A stretch of 64,000 nucleotides of DNA from contig NZ_JACCFL010000001.1 in the NCBI RefSeq assembly GCF_013410375.1, positions 1-64,000 of the forward strand. The letters run 5' to 3'. The notes under the pieces were generated by a model. The model saw nothing but the letters and a program-made list of their open reading frames with translations. It was not told where the DNA came from and did no database searches. The stretch comes from Leifsonia shinshuensis (GTDB taxonomy: Bacteria; Actinomycetota; Actinomycetes; Actinomycetales; Microbacteriaceae). Each line of letters begins with the position of its first letter. Position 1 is the first letter of the stretch. The position numbers and the translations under genes were made by a program. This document shows, in pieces, positions 25,318 to 33,738 of this stretch.

Positions 25318-26214
25318 TCACTTTTCGATCCGCTCGAGAAGGTCGCGGACGCGACCCTCGATGTCGTTTCGGATCTCGCGGACGCGGGCGATCGGTTGCC
25401 CGACGGGGTCGGGGATGTCCCAGTCCAGGTATTCGCGGCCCGGGTAGATGGGGCAGGCGTCACCACAGCCCATGGTGATCACGTAGTCGGCTGCGCGGAC
25501 CGCCTCGTCGGTGAGCGGCTTGGGGAACTCGCCGCCGAGCGGGGTGCCGATCTCGTCGAGCACGGTGACGATCGTGGAGCGCACGGCCTCCGCCGGCTCC
25601 GAGCCGGCCGTACGGACGATGACCCGGTCGCCGGCGAGCTGGCGCAGGATCGCAGAGGCGAGCTGGGAGCGGCCGGCGTTCTGCACACAGACGAACAGCA
25701 CCTCCGGCACGGTGTGGGTGGTTTCGTCGGCCCGTAGGAGCGCGTCGAGCCGATCGATCGTGAAGCTGCTGGTCTGGGACGCTCGGGTCGGGTGCGAGCC
25801 CGCACGCTCGCCCAGCATCCGGTAGCTGTCCTGCACGTACGAGCTGACGATGTCCGGTGCCAGTACCCCTCGGTATCGCGTGGTCAGGTCGGCGACGATG
25901 CGCTCCAGCGCCGCCGCGTCGTCGCGTGTCTCGCCGTCGCGGACCAGGTTGGCGACGCGGTCGAGCTGGGAGGGCGTGATCGAATACCACGCCGTGCGGC
26001 CGATCTGTTCGCGCTCGACCAGTCCCTCGTTCTTGAGCATCCGCAAGTGGTGAGACACGGTCGGTTGCGTGAGCCCGAGGGTCTCGGCCATGCGGGTCAC
26101 CGACCCCCGGCCCTCCTCGGAATCGAGGATGATCCGGAGGAGGGCGGCGCGGGTGGGATCGCTGATGCGCTTGAGGCTCTGCAGGTCCGGGCTAACCGCT
26201 TGCGCTCCGCTCAT
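25318..26214 (-). CDS. ArsR - three-helix domain - ArsC fusion protein
   Basis: Start at 26214 (MSGAQAVSPDL) gives 298 aa. Residues 10-95 are an ArsR winged helix (LKRISDPTRAALLRI, LTQPTVSHHLRML); 100-160 is the three-helix dimerisation domain (IVADLTTRYRG, FTIDRL); 165-298 is an ArsC domain with FVCVQNAGRSQ and [13 protein letters not shown]. The usual ArsR metal site ELCVCDL is replaced by GSVTRMAETLG without Cys, so As(III) sensing, if any, must use another site, perhaps the ArsC cysteines. It could couple repression to arsenate reduction. Its own start codon lies inside a palindrome also found before the arsC operon. Confidence 0.88.
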   Translation of the reverse strand: MSGAQAVSPDLQSLKRISDPTRAALLRIILDSEEGRGSVTRMAETLGLTQPTVSHHLRMLKNEGLVEREQIGRTAWYSITPSQLDRVANLVRDGETRDDAAALERIVADLTTRYRGVLAPDIVSSYVQDSYRMLGERAGSHPTRASQTSSFTIDRLDALLRADETTHTVPEVLFVCVQNAGRSQLASAILRQLAGDRVIVRTAGSEPAEAVRSTIVTVLDEIGTPLGGEFPKPLTDEAVRAADYVITMGCGDACPIYPGREYLDWDIPDPVGQPIARVREIRNDIEGRVRDLLERIEK

Positions 26215-26231
26215 AGATGGGAGTCTATGCG
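26210..26231. promoter_or_regulatory. ArsR-type operator overlapping the fusion-gene start codon
   Basis: CATAGA and TCTATG are perfect inverted arms around TGGGAG, and the whole aligns with 25261-25282. The start codon of the fusion gene (26212-26214) is inside it. On the minus strand TAGACT lies about seven bases before that ATG, so the transcript is probably leaderless. The divergent gene at 26245 would be covered as well. Confidence 0.65.
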
Positions 26232-26244
26232 CGAGAATTGTGCA

Positions 26245-26553
26245 ATGAACGTAATCGTGCTCCACATCGATGACTGCCCGAATTGGGTAGAGGCGTCCGA
26301 CCGAGTTCGAGCAGCTCTTGACCTCGTGCGGCCGACGGCGCATCTGGAGACGCGAACGGTGACCACCCCCGACGAAGCAACGGTGCTCGGATTCGCGGGC
26401 TCGCCCACGATCCTTGTGGACGGACAGGATCTGTTCGACGGCATCCCCACCGACGCTCTCGCCTGTCGCGTGTACCGGACGCCAGAGGGCCTTGCGGGAG
26501 CTCCGACGACTGGAATGATCATCGAAGCCCTCCGCGAGAAGGGCACTGCTTAG
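26245..26553 (+). CDS. thioredoxin-like small protein of ars loci
   Basis: The start at 26245 is the second of two in-frame ATGs; the first (26227) lies within the operator. The protein has beta-alpha-beta thioredoxin topology: VIVLHIDDCPNW with a single Cys at the active-site position (CPN), then GFAGSPTILVDGQD with the cis-Pro. Proteins of this type are often labelled thioredoxin family or alkylmercury lyase-like; the missing second Cys argues for a monothiol carrier or metal-binding role. It is divergent from the ArsR-ArsC gene and shares its operator. Confidence 0.7.
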   Translation: MNVIVLHIDDCPNWVEASDRVRAALDLVRPTAHLETRTVTTPDEATVLGFAGSPTILVDGQDLFDGIPTDALACRVYRTPEGLAGAPTTGMIIEALREKGTA

Positions 26554-27860
26554 GAGCAGCAGGACGACCCGCTCGCGCCGGTCGAGCACACGCCTGTGGC
26601 CGGGAGCACCAGTTGCACGTTGCGTGCCGACGCGATGTCGCCGGCGAGGTAGGCGGTGATGGATCGGACCTGCTCGTATCCGGTGGCGAGGAGGAACGTC
26701 GGGGCGCGTCCGTAGGACTTCATCCCGGCGAGGAAGAAGTTCGGCTCGGGCTGCTGCAACTCGGCGAACCCGTGGGGCTCGACCGTGCCGCAGGAGTGGA
26801 TGTTCGGGTCGATCAGCGGCGCCAGCCGGACGGGAGCCTCCACGATCTCGTCCAGGTCGAGCCGGATCTCGCGCAGCATGTCGAGGTCGGGCCGGAACCC
26901 GGTCGCGTTCACCACGATGTCGGTGTCGTGCTCGACCCGCTCGCCCGCTCGCTGGCCGATCAGCTTGACGCCGTTCTCGGTTGCGGCGAGGCGAAGGATT
27001 TCGAACCGGTCGATCTGCTGGATGGCGCCGGTGGCGATGAGACGGTCGACGCGCTTGCCGATAGCGGCGCGCTCGATCAGCTGGTCGTCATCCGAGGTGG
27101 TGACCCGGACGGCGCTCGCGTTGCGGATCAGCCAGGTGATCCGCGTTTCCGGCACCTCACGCTTAAGGGCGGCGAGGTTCAGGAGGGTGTTGGCGGCGGA
27201 GTGTCCAGCGCCGACGACGGTGACGCGCTTGCCGGCGAACCGGGCGCGCTCGCGCCCGACCACATCCGGCAGCGCGTGCGAGACGTGCCCGGCGACCGCC
27301 GGCAGCCCGAGAGGGTCGAGTCCGGACGAGGCGAGGCTGTTCGGGGTCAGGTAGGTGCCGGATGCGTCGATGACGGCGCGGGCCGTGACCTCCCGCACGC
27401 CGTCCGCATCGCTGATGCGCAGCAGGAAGGGGGTGTCGGCGCGGCCGGTGCTCCGGGTGCGATCCATGCCCTCGCGACTGACGTCGGTGACGGTGACGCC
27501 GTAACGGATGTGCGGACGGATCGAGTCGATTGCAGCCAGCGGCGCCAGGTAGTCATCCAGGAACTGGCCGCCGGTGGGCAGCTGCTTCTCGTCGGGACTC
27601 GCCCACCCTGTTTCAGCCAGGAGCCGAGCGGCGGCCGGGTCCACCAGCATCTTCCACGGCGAGAAGAAACGGATATGCCCCCACTGGGAGACGGTGTGGC
27701 CGGACGTGTCGCCGGTCTCATAGATCTCGAACGGGATGCCCCGTTCGACCAAGTGGGCGGCGGCCGCGAGCCCGATCGGCCCGGCGCCGATGATCGCCAC
27801 CGGGAGCCCGTCGAGGCGGCTGCTGCGGATCGTGGGGACGGTCAGGTCGACGAGAGTCAT
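26550..27860 (-). CDS. ArsO-like flavin-dependent monooxygenase
   Basis: It has an N-terminal FAD-binding GAGPIGLAAAAHL (24-36), a second nucleotide fold with GAGHSAANTL near residue 213 and the ATG motif NATGFRP, as in flavin-containing monooxygenases. The C-terminus ends CSTGASGSSCCS, a Cys-rich tail. Homologues in ars operons are called ArsO and are proposed to act in arsenical detoxification, but the reaction is not well defined. It is divergent from arsR (27946), with palindromes in between, and its 3' end overlaps the thioredoxin-like gene by four bases. Confidence 0.75.
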   Translation of the reverse strand: MTLVDLTVPTIRSSRLDGLPVAIIGAGPIGLAAAAHLVERGIPFEIYETGDTSGHTVSQWGHIRFFSPWKMLVDPAAARLLAETGWASPDEKQLPTGGQFLDDYLAPLAAIDSIRPHIRYGVTVTDVSREGMDRTRSTGRADTPFLLRISDADGVREVTARAVIDASGTYLTPNSLASSGLDPLGLPAVAGHVSHALPDVVGRERARFAGKRVTVVGAGHSAANTLLNLAALKREVPETRITWLIRNASAVRVTTSDDDQLIERAAIGKRVDRLIATGAIQQIDRFEILRLAATENGVKLIGQRAGERVEHDTDIVVNATGFRPDLDMLREIRLDLDEIVEAPVRLAPLIDPNIHSCGTVEPHGFAELQQPEPNFFLAGMKSYGRAPTFLLATGYEQVRSITAYLAGDIASARNVQLVLPATGVCSTGASGSSCCS

Positions 27861-27875
27861 CCCTCATTCTCCATT

Positions 27876-27929
27876 CATTGAAGGTTTTCGATTTACAGTG
27901 TGCCTGCTTCATCGAAATCTGTCAATGTA
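27876..27929. promoter_or_regulatory. ArsR operators between the monooxygenase gene and arsR
   Basis: Within the 85-bp divergent gap, CATTGA-N5-TTCGAT and CATCGAA-N5-TCAATG face each other as inverted sequences, giving two dyads of TTGA/TCAA type. Near arsR, TAGACT lies six bases before the ATG at 27946, so arsR is probably transcribed without a leader. Confidence 0.5.
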
Positions 27930-27945
27930 CGGCTAGACTAGTCGC

Positions 27946-28299
27946 ATGGCCGTTCTCGAAGCACTCCCGATCACACCCGTGAACGCCTGCTGCACTCCTG
28001 TGACGAGCGAGACCCTCTCCCTCGACGAGGCGGAGTCGATGGCGGCGGCGTTCAAGGCTCTCGGCGACCCGACCCGACTTCGCCTGCTCTCGATCGTGGC
28101 CAACTCGGAGGGCCAGGAAGCGTGCGTCTGCGATCTGACCGAACCGATCGGGCTCAGCCAGCCGACGGTGTCACATCACCTCAAGCTTCTGCTCGACGCG
28201 GGCTACATCACCCGGTCGAAGCGTGGCACCTGGTCGTACTACAAGCTCGTCCCAGGAAGCCTGGAGCGCGTGTCGAAGGTCCTCACGACAGCGCTCTAA
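27946..28299 (+). CDS. arsR: ArsR arsenite-responsive repressor
   Basis: The 117-aa winged-helix repressor has Cys15-Cys16 (NACC) near the N-terminus and ACVCDL (Cys60, Cys62) in helix 3. The N-terminal Cys pair plus a helix-3 Cys matches the As(III) site of Corynebacterium ArsR. The recognition helix is LSQPTVSHHLKLL. It is divergent from the ArsO-like gene, and paired dyads in the gap imply autoregulation. Confidence 0.92.
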   Translation: MAVLEALPITPVNACCTPVTSETLSLDEAESMAAAFKALGDPTRLRLLSIVANSEGQEACVCDLTEPIGLSQPTVSHHLKLLLDAGYITRSKRGTWSYYKLVPGSLERVSKVLTTAL

Positions 28300-28322
28300 C
28301 CGAGTGGCCCGACCGTCGTGCG

Positions 28323-28991
28323 CTATGCGCTCCGCGTCAGGTGTGCGGCGAGGGAGCCGACCCGGCGTGCGATCTCGTCGAAGGCAGCCTCGAACGCTTT
28401 CGAGCTGCCGTCCGGCACCGGATCGGGAATCGACCAATGAGCGTCGCCGTACCCGAGCTCCTCGTGCGCTCGGTCACAGACCGTGACGACATAGTCACCA
28501 ACCTCGACGACATCCGCGTACAGCTTCGGTCGTCCCGCCAGAACGACACCATGTCGCGCCGCGACCTGCACCGCACCCACCGCGACCCCGGGCGCCGGGT
28601 GCGTCCCCGCGGAAAGGGCCGGGACATCGCTGGAGCGCGACCAGAGCGCCTCCGCCAACTGAGACCGCGCCGAGTTCGCCGTGCACACGAACACGACCCG
28701 ACGCGCGGCATCATCCGCAGACGGCCCCAGCGCAGTGAGCGCGGCCGGCCGCAGGCGCACGTACGTCCTGCGGCGATCGCCCTCCGAACGCTCGCGCACG
28801 ATGATGCCTTCACGCTCCAGGACCGCAAGGTGGTGCGCGAGCAGATTGGTGGAGACCGCCAGCTGCGCGACGAGCTCTCCCGGAGTCAGATCGCCGAGCA
28901 CGAGAAGGTCCACGATTCGCAGACGCAGGGGATCCGCCAGAGCCGCGTGCAACGCGGCTCGCGTCTCCAACGGATTTCGCCCAGTGTTCAT
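28323..28991 (-). CDS. second ArsR-ArsC fusion protein
   Basis: Residues 8-92 form a winged helix of the ArsR type (LADPLRLRIVDLLVLGDLT, STNLLAHHLAVL). Residues 97-222 form a low-molecular-weight phosphatase domain with the P-loop FVCTANSARSQ, but the later GCGDxCP segment is replaced by TVCDRAHEE, closer to the Cys-independent phosphatase or mycothiol-type ArsC lineage. There is no three-helix domain, unlike the fusion at 25318. A perfect 7-bp palindrome starts one base upstream of its ATG. It is divergent from the aquaporin gene. Confidence 0.87.
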   Translation of the reverse strand: MNTGRNPLETRAALHAALADPLRLRIVDLLVLGDLTPGELVAQLAVSTNLLAHHLAVLEREGIIVRERSEGDRRRTYVRLRPAALTALGPSADDAARRVVFVCTANSARSQLAEALWSRSSDVPALSAGTHPAPGVAVGAVQVAARHGVVLAGRPKLYADVVEVGDYVVTVCDRAHEELGYGDAHWSIPDPVPDGSSKAFEAAFDEIARRVGSLAAHLTRSA

Positions 28992-29013
28992 TACCTCAAT
29001 GTTGACTGAGGTA
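28992..29013. promoter_or_regulatory. operator between the second ArsR-ArsC fusion and the aquaporin gene
   Basis: TACCTCA (28992-28998) and TGAGGTA (29007-29013) are perfect inverted arms separated by eight bases. The left arm begins one base from the fusion gene's start codon. The site differs from the CATAGA-type operators, so this fusion protein probably has its own target set. Confidence 0.65.
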
Positions 29014-29029
29014 TCTCCTACCGGTCAAG

Positions 29030-29767
29030 ATGAAGCCAATGAACACGCGCCTTCTCTCTCGCCTGCTCGCCGAATTCCTCGGAACCGGACTGCTCGTCAC
29101 GGTCGTCGTCGGCTCCGGGATCGCCGCCAGCCGCCTCTCTCACGACACCGGCCTGCAGCTGCTCGAGAACAGCATCGCCACCGCCCTCGGCCTCGCCGTG
29201 CTGATCCTCTTGTTCGGCCCCGTCTCCGGAGCCCACTTCAACCCGGTCGTCTCACTTGTCGACTGGATCGTCGGCCGCTCCGCCCGCAACGGACTGACCC
29301 TCGCCGAGGCGGGGGCATACATCCTCGCGCAGGTCGTCGGCGCCATCGGCGGAGCCCTACTCGCCAACGCGATGTTCGAGCTGCCCACGCACGTCGCCAC
29401 CACCGAGCGGGTCACTGCCGGGACGCTCATCGGCGAAGTCGTCGCGACGGCCGGGCTCATCATGCTGATCCTCGCGCTGGCGCGATCCGGCCGCAGCGCC
29501 GCTGCCGCCCCCGCGATCGGCGCCTACATCGGCGCCGCCTACTGGTTCACCAGCTCCACCTCGTTCGCGAACCCCGCCGTTACGATCGGCCGGATCTTCT
29601 CCGACTCGTTCGCCGGGATCGCCCCGGCGTCCGTCCTCCCCTTCATCGCCGCCCAACTCGTCGGCGCCGCCATCGGCGTCGGACTCACCCTGGCGCTATT
29701 CCGCTCGGAGAAGGTCTTGGCCGAGGCCGCAGCGGACGTCGTCATCCCGCAGACCACCGATCGCTGA
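29030..29767 (+). CDS. aqpS: aquaglyceroporin-family arsenite channel (AqpS-like)
   Basis: A six-helix MIP-family protein with both signature loops, HFNPVVS and FANPAVT. In ars loci without an arsB/acr3 pump, AqpS lets arsenite formed by ArsC leave the cell down its gradient. No ArsB or Acr3 gene is present in this window, which supports the role. It is the first gene of a run (aqpS, CoA-disulfide-reductase-like, arsC, GNAT, DUF2306), with 13-bp and 4-bp overlaps or gaps between the first members. Confidence 0.85.
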   Translation: MKPMNTRLLSRLLAEFLGTGLLVTVVVGSGIAASRLSHDTGLQLLENSIATALGLAVLILLFGPVSGAHFNPVVSLVDWIVGRSARNGLTLAEAGAYILAQVVGAIGGALLANAMFELPTHVATTERVTAGTLIGEVVATAGLIMLILALARSGRSAAAAPAIGAYIGAAYWFTSSTSFANPAVTIGRIFSDSFAGIAPASVLPFIAAQLVGAAIGVGLTLALFRSEKVLAEAAADVVIPQTTDR

Positions 29768-29780
29768 ACGGAACCATCCC

Positions 29781-31166
29781 ATGCATCTCGTCGCCATCGG
29801 CGGCAGCGACGCCGGAATCTCCGCCGCGCTGCGCGCCCGCGAACTCGACCCGGCGACTGACGTCACCGTCGTCGTCGCCGACGAATACCCGAACTTCTCC
29901 ATCTGCGGCATCCCGTACTACTTCTCCGGTGACGTGCGCCCGTGGCAGTCGCTCGCCCACAGGACCCACGCCGACCTCGAGGCGACCGGGATGTCACTCA
30001 GGCTCAACACACTCGCCACCGGCATCGACGTCGCGGGTCAGCGATTGAACGTCCGGGCGGCGGACGGAACCGAGTCCGTGATCGGCTACGACGAGCTGAT
30101 CGTCGGCACCGGCGCGCTCCCCTCGCACGCGGGCATAACCGGACTCGACCAGCTCACCCCCGCCGATGGGCTGCACGTCATCCACTCGATGGGCGACACC
30201 TTCGCCCTGGACCGCGACCTAGAAGCACGCGACCCGCGCACCGCGATCATCATCGGCGCCGGCTACGTCGGTCTCGAGATGGCCGAGGGATTCAGCGCGC
30301 GCGGCATCGACGTCACCGTCCTGCAGCGCGGACCCGAAGTCCTCTCCACCCTCGACCCGGAACTCGGCTCCTCCGTCCACGAGGAGCTGACCAGCCACGG
30401 CGTGCACGTGCGCACCCGCACCGTGGTTCGCTCGGTCGAGAAGGACACCGACGGTTTGCTTGTCCGCGCCGACCACGACGGCCAGCCCGTCAACCTGCGA
30501 GCCGACATCGTGCTCGCTGTTGTCGGTGTCCGCCCGAACACTCAGCTCCTGGAATCCGCCGGAGCCACCCTCGGCGCCGGCCGCGCGGTCGTCGTCGACG
30601 AGCAGATGCGAACCGGCCTGCCCCACGTCTACGCGGCCGGCGACGGGGTCGTCACCCACCACCGGCTGCTCGGGGTCACCTATCTCCCGCTCGGGACGAC
30701 CGCGCACAAGCAGGGACGCGTGGCCGGGGAGAACGCAATCGGTGGCGACGCCCGCTTCGCCGGCTCGGTCGGAACACAGGTCGTCAAGGTCTTCGACCTC
30801 GTCGCCGCGCGAACCGGTCTTCACGACCACGAAGCGCACGCCGCCGGCTTCCAGAGCGTCACCACCCAGACCACCGCCGACGACCACAAGCGCTACTACC
30901 CGGGCGCCCAGCCGATCAGCATCCGCATCACCGGAGACGCCGACAACGGACGCCTCCTCGGCGCTCAACTCGTCGGCCGCCTCGGCACCGAGACCGCCAA
31001 GCGCGTCGACACCTACGCGACGGCGCTGTTCGCCGGCCTCACCGTGCAGCAGATCAGCGACCTCGACCTCTCCTACACGCCGCCACTCGGCTCACCGTGG
31101 GATGCCGTCCAGGCGGCGACCCAAGCCTGGACACGAGCCACCATCGAAACCGAGATCACGGTATGA
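29781..31166 (+). CDS. CoA-disulfide-reductase-like FAD oxidoreductase
   Basis: The 461-aa flavoprotein has the N-terminal FAD site AIGGSDAGISAA, a single redox Cys42 in FSICGIPYY typical of CoA disulfide reductase and NADH oxidase relatives, NAD site IIGAGYVGLEMA and GD motif VYAAGDGV. In ars clusters such enzymes sit between aqpS and arsC; the substrate is unproven but a thiol disulfide or arsenical is likely. It overlaps the following arsC by 4 bp. Confidence 0.85.
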   Translation: MHLVAIGGSDAGISAALRARELDPATDVTVVVADEYPNFSICGIPYYFSGDVRPWQSLAHRTHADLEATGMSLRLNTLATGIDVAGQRLNVRAADGTESVIGYDELIVGTGALPSHAGITGLDQLTPADGLHVIHSMGDTFALDRDLEARDPRTAIIIGAGYVGLEMAEGFSARGIDVTVLQRGPEVLSTLDPELGSSVHEELTSHGVHVRTRTVVRSVEKDTDGLLVRADHDGQPVNLRADIVLAVVGVRPNTQLLESAGATLGAGRAVVVDEQMRTGLPHVYAAGDGVVTHHRLLGVTYLPLGTTAHKQGRVAGENAIGGDARFAGSVGTQVVKVFDLVAARTGLHDHEAHAAGFQSVTTQTTADDHKRYYPGAQPISIRITGDADNGRLLGAQLVGRLGTETAKRVDTYATALFAGLTVQQISDLDLSYTPPLGSPWDAVQAATQAWTRATIETEITV

Positions 31167-31573
31167 ACGACGCCCCCACCGTCCTCTTCCTCTGCACCCA
31201 CAACGCCGGCCGGTCGCAGCTTGGATCCCACCTCTTCCGTCGCGTCGCCGGCGATCGCGCCCACGCCACCAGCGCCGGCACAGCACCGGCCGACGGGCCA
31301 AGCCAGCCTGTGGTTCAGGCTCTCGCCGAGCTCGGTATCGACAGCTCCGACGCGCAGCCTCGAGCGGTGACGGTAGAGGACCTTGCGGCCGCTGACATCG
31401 TCGTGGCCATGAAGCCCGGGCTCGAGCTCCCCGGCCCTGTGGCGGGTCAGTTCGTGCAGTGGGAGTTCCCCGACCCGGCGACCTGGGACCTCGACGGCGT
31501 TCGGGAGCTCCGGGGCACGATCTTGGTGCAGGTCGAGGAGCTGGTGGAATGGGTGGCACCCGCTGAAGAATGA
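31163..31573 (+). CDS. arsC: LMW-phosphatase-type arsenate reductase
   Basis: The P-loop is FLCTHNAGRSQ near the N-terminus. The later segment reads VVAMKPGLELPG instead of TMGCGDxCP, so the second and third catalytic cysteines of thioredoxin-linked ArsC are missing. It probably uses mycothiol chemistry with one Cys, or is a divergent member. The start ATG overlaps the TGA of the flavoprotein gene (31163-31166). Confidence 0.8.
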   Translation: MNDAPTVLFLCTHNAGRSQLGSHLFRRVAGDRAHATSAGTAPADGPSQPVVQALAELGIDSSDAQPRAVTVEDLAAADIVVAMKPGLELPGPVAGQFVQWEFPDPATWDLDGVRELRGTILVQVEELVEWVAPAEE

Positions 31574-31606
31574 TCCGGTGACGACTCTGGGAAGCACGGC
31601 AGCCGA

Positions 31607-32101
31607 ATGATCATTCGCACGCTCACGCTCGCGGACTGGTCCGAGGTCGAGCGGATCTACGTCGAGGGGATCGCGACGGGCAACGCCACGTTCGAGTCGG
31701 AGCCTCCATCGTGGGAGCAATTCGACGCGAGCAAACTGCAGGTTGGGCGACTTGTCGCGGTCGATGAAGGCGGCGTCGCCGGCTGGGCAGCCGTGTCTCC
31801 GGTCTCCTTACGCGAGGTCTACCGGGGCGTCGTCGAACACTCCGTGTACGTTGCCGACCGCGCGCGCGGCCACGGACTTGGACGGCTGCTCCTGGACGAG
31901 CTGATCAACGCGTGCGACAACGCGGGCATCTGGACGATCCAGTCGAGCATCTTCCGCGAGAACACCGCCAGCCTCCGTCTCCACGAGCAGGTCGGCTTCC
32001 GAGTGGTCGGACATCGCGAACGCATCGCCCTGATGACCTACGGGCCGTGGGCCGGGCAATGGCGCGACACCATCCTCATCGAGCGGCGACGGGAACAGTA
32101 G
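31607..32101 (+). CDS. GNAT acetyltransferase (ArsN1 / phosphinothricin acetyltransferase-like)
   Basis: The 164-aa product has the GNAT acetyl-CoA loop RARGHGLGRLLLDEL and the C-terminal GFRVVGHRE typical of phosphinothricin acetyltransferases. The same branch includes ArsN1 enzymes encoded in ars loci, which acetylate trivalent phosphinothricin-like arsenicals. Position at the end of the aqpS run supports ArsN1. Confidence 0.8.
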   Translation: MIIRTLTLADWSEVERIYVEGIATGNATFESEPPSWEQFDASKLQVGRLVAVDEGGVAGWAAVSPVSLREVYRGVVEHSVYVADRARGHGLGRLLLDELINACDNAGIWTIQSSIFRENTASLRLHEQVGFRVVGHRERIALMTYGPWAGQWRDTILIERRREQ

Positions 32102-32153
32102 TCCGCACCCCCTTGCGCAGCGCTACCCTGAGCGCACCGGAGGGAGGCCTCTC

Positions 32154-32690
32154 ATGCGCACGGAACCCCTGCTCGGACTGGACGTAGCCTCGCTCTCCGC
32201 CGTCTTCCTCGCCCTGCTCGGAATCCACGTCGCGGCGGCTCTGGTCGCAATCGCGAGTGGGCTGGTTGCCATGTTCAGCCGAAAAGGCTCCGGCCGGCAC
32301 GTTGTCAGTGGCCGGTTCTACTTCGGAGCGATTCTGATCGTCTTCGCTTCCGCGTGCGCGATGTCCGCCTTCCGGTGGCCCGCCGATCTGCCCCTTGTTG
32401 CGGCGGGTGCCGTCGCTGCCGTCGCGGCCTCCTTCGGGTTCATCTACCGTCGGCTCCACCGACCCGGCAACGCTCCACACATCATCGCCATGGGAGTCTC
32501 CTACGTCGCCATGCTGACCGCGTTCTACGTCGACAACGGACCCCAGCTCCCCCTTTGGCGCCTGCTGCCCTCGTGGTTGTTCTGGTTTCTTCCCGCGATC
32601 GTCGGGGCTCCGCTCATCATCCGCGCCGTGCTCAAGCACCGCCACCTCAGTTCCGACAGTGACAACCCGAGTATCAGGAATCCCGCGTGA
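32154..32690 (+). CDS. DUF2306-like membrane protein
   Basis: Five hydrophobic helices (for example AALVAIASGLVAMF and LVAAGAVAAVAASFGFIY) with conserved His residues in HVAAAL, RHVVSGRFYF and PHIIAMG resemble the DUF2306 group of predicted heme or quinone-binding membrane proteins. GGAGGGAGG lies before the start. It follows the acetyltransferase by 52 bp. No link with arsenic is established. Confidence 0.65.
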   Translation: MRTEPLLGLDVASLSAVFLALLGIHVAAALVAIASGLVAMFSRKGSGRHVVSGRFYFGAILIVFASACAMSAFRWPADLPLVAAGAVAAVAASFGFIYRRLHRPGNAPHIIAMGVSYVAMLTAFYVDNGPQLPLWRLLPSWLFWFLPAIVGAPLIIRAVLKHRHLSSDSDNPSIRNPA

Positions 32691-33078
32691 CGGGTCGCCG
32701 TGCCAGTGTGCCAACGCCCAGGTCGCTGGCCGCGGCGGTCGTCACGGAAGGAATCAGTCGAACCCTCAACGAGAAACGTCAGCGCGGTCTCCGCGCCAGA
32801 ACACAGCTATCCAAAAACCGCAGCGCCGACACACGTACACGTCATTGCGCTCACCAAGCGCGTGAACCTGACGCCGGAGCCGCTCCCGGCCGCAGCAGGA
32901 GCACTCCACTGACTCATTGGTCGACATAGTTCACGATAACTCCGTGACACCGCTCCCGGTATGCGCGCAGATTTCTTCGCGGGTCACCGTCCTGGGCGCT
33001 TAAAGCCGTATCGTGCGTGGTGGTTGTCGGCGTGAAACGCTCGTGTTCGTGTTCACCTTCCTGTGCGACACTCGGCGC
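32691..33078. other. intergenic stretch without a supported gene
   Basis: Short Arg-rich frames exist but have no ribosome site or folded-protein composition. No strong hairpin or promoter was found. Confidence 0.5.
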
Positions 33079-33291
33079 GTGGCGAAAGACGTATCCGACG
33101 AAGACACCATCCAGCAGGTAACTGAACGCCTCCAGGCGAAGTTCCCGGACATGTCCCGGGAAGAGATCGAGAACGCCACGCGCGCCGAGTTCGACGACTT
33201 CGTCGGCCGACCGGTGAAGGACTACCTGGCCATTCTGGTTGAGCGCTCTACGAAGAAGAGGCTGAAGAAATCGGCCAACGCGAAGGACTGA
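33079..33291 (+). CDS. stand-alone three-helix-bundle dimerisation domain protein, 70 aa
   Basis: The GTG at 33079 is the likely start (VAKDVSDEDTIQQV). The sequence VTERLQAKFPDMSREEIENA through RPVKDYLAILVERSTKKRL matches the helical domain fused to the arsenate reductase at 24148 and to the middle of the fusion at 25318. As a separate protein it could dimerise with those enzymes. Confidence 0.65.
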   Translation: MAKDVSDEDTIQQVTERLQAKFPDMSREEIENATRAEFDDFVGRPVKDYLAILVERSTKKRLKKSANAKD

Positions 33292-33738
33292 CTGCCGAAA
33301 CCCGTCAGCCCGGGGCCGATCTACCAACTTCCTCCTTTGCTGCCTGCCTTGTCCCTCCCGTGGGCGTCAGACACATGGATCATCGGCAGCGCTTGAGTTC
33401 AACGCCGCCCTAAGTCGCCATCCCATTTGCCGTCTACCTGCGTGATCGGATCGCACAACTCAGGGGACGTTGATAGAGCTCGCCCACGCAGGGTTGACTC
33501 AGGTACGAGTTTCTGCGCGGAGCCGACTACGTCGGCGCGAGCCGTGTCTTCTCCCCGCTCCGGCCTGCGATCGTAACGGCCTCCGGCTGCTCCGCGACCG
33601 ACCCTCACTATTTGCAGACTCCGTCGCTGCGCTCCTCCACTTAGCAACCGCTCCTGCCGGTCACTGCTCAGCCTCCACCCGTTCTTGATCTTCGTGCCGG
33701 GACGGCGAGAAAGACGAGTGGACAAAGGAGCAACCGAC
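33292..33738. other. intergenic stretch ahead of the ArdC-like gene
   Basis: No supported gene. AAAGGAG at 33724 is the ribosome site of the next gene. The 40-bp CCGGAAG-type element seen before other transfer genes is not present here. Confidence 0.5.

Noticed and set aside
28681..30048. 455-aa Arg-rich frame over the aquaporin region
   Set aside because: It overlaps three genes with clear motifs in other frames and has a composition typical of a high-G+C shadow frame.
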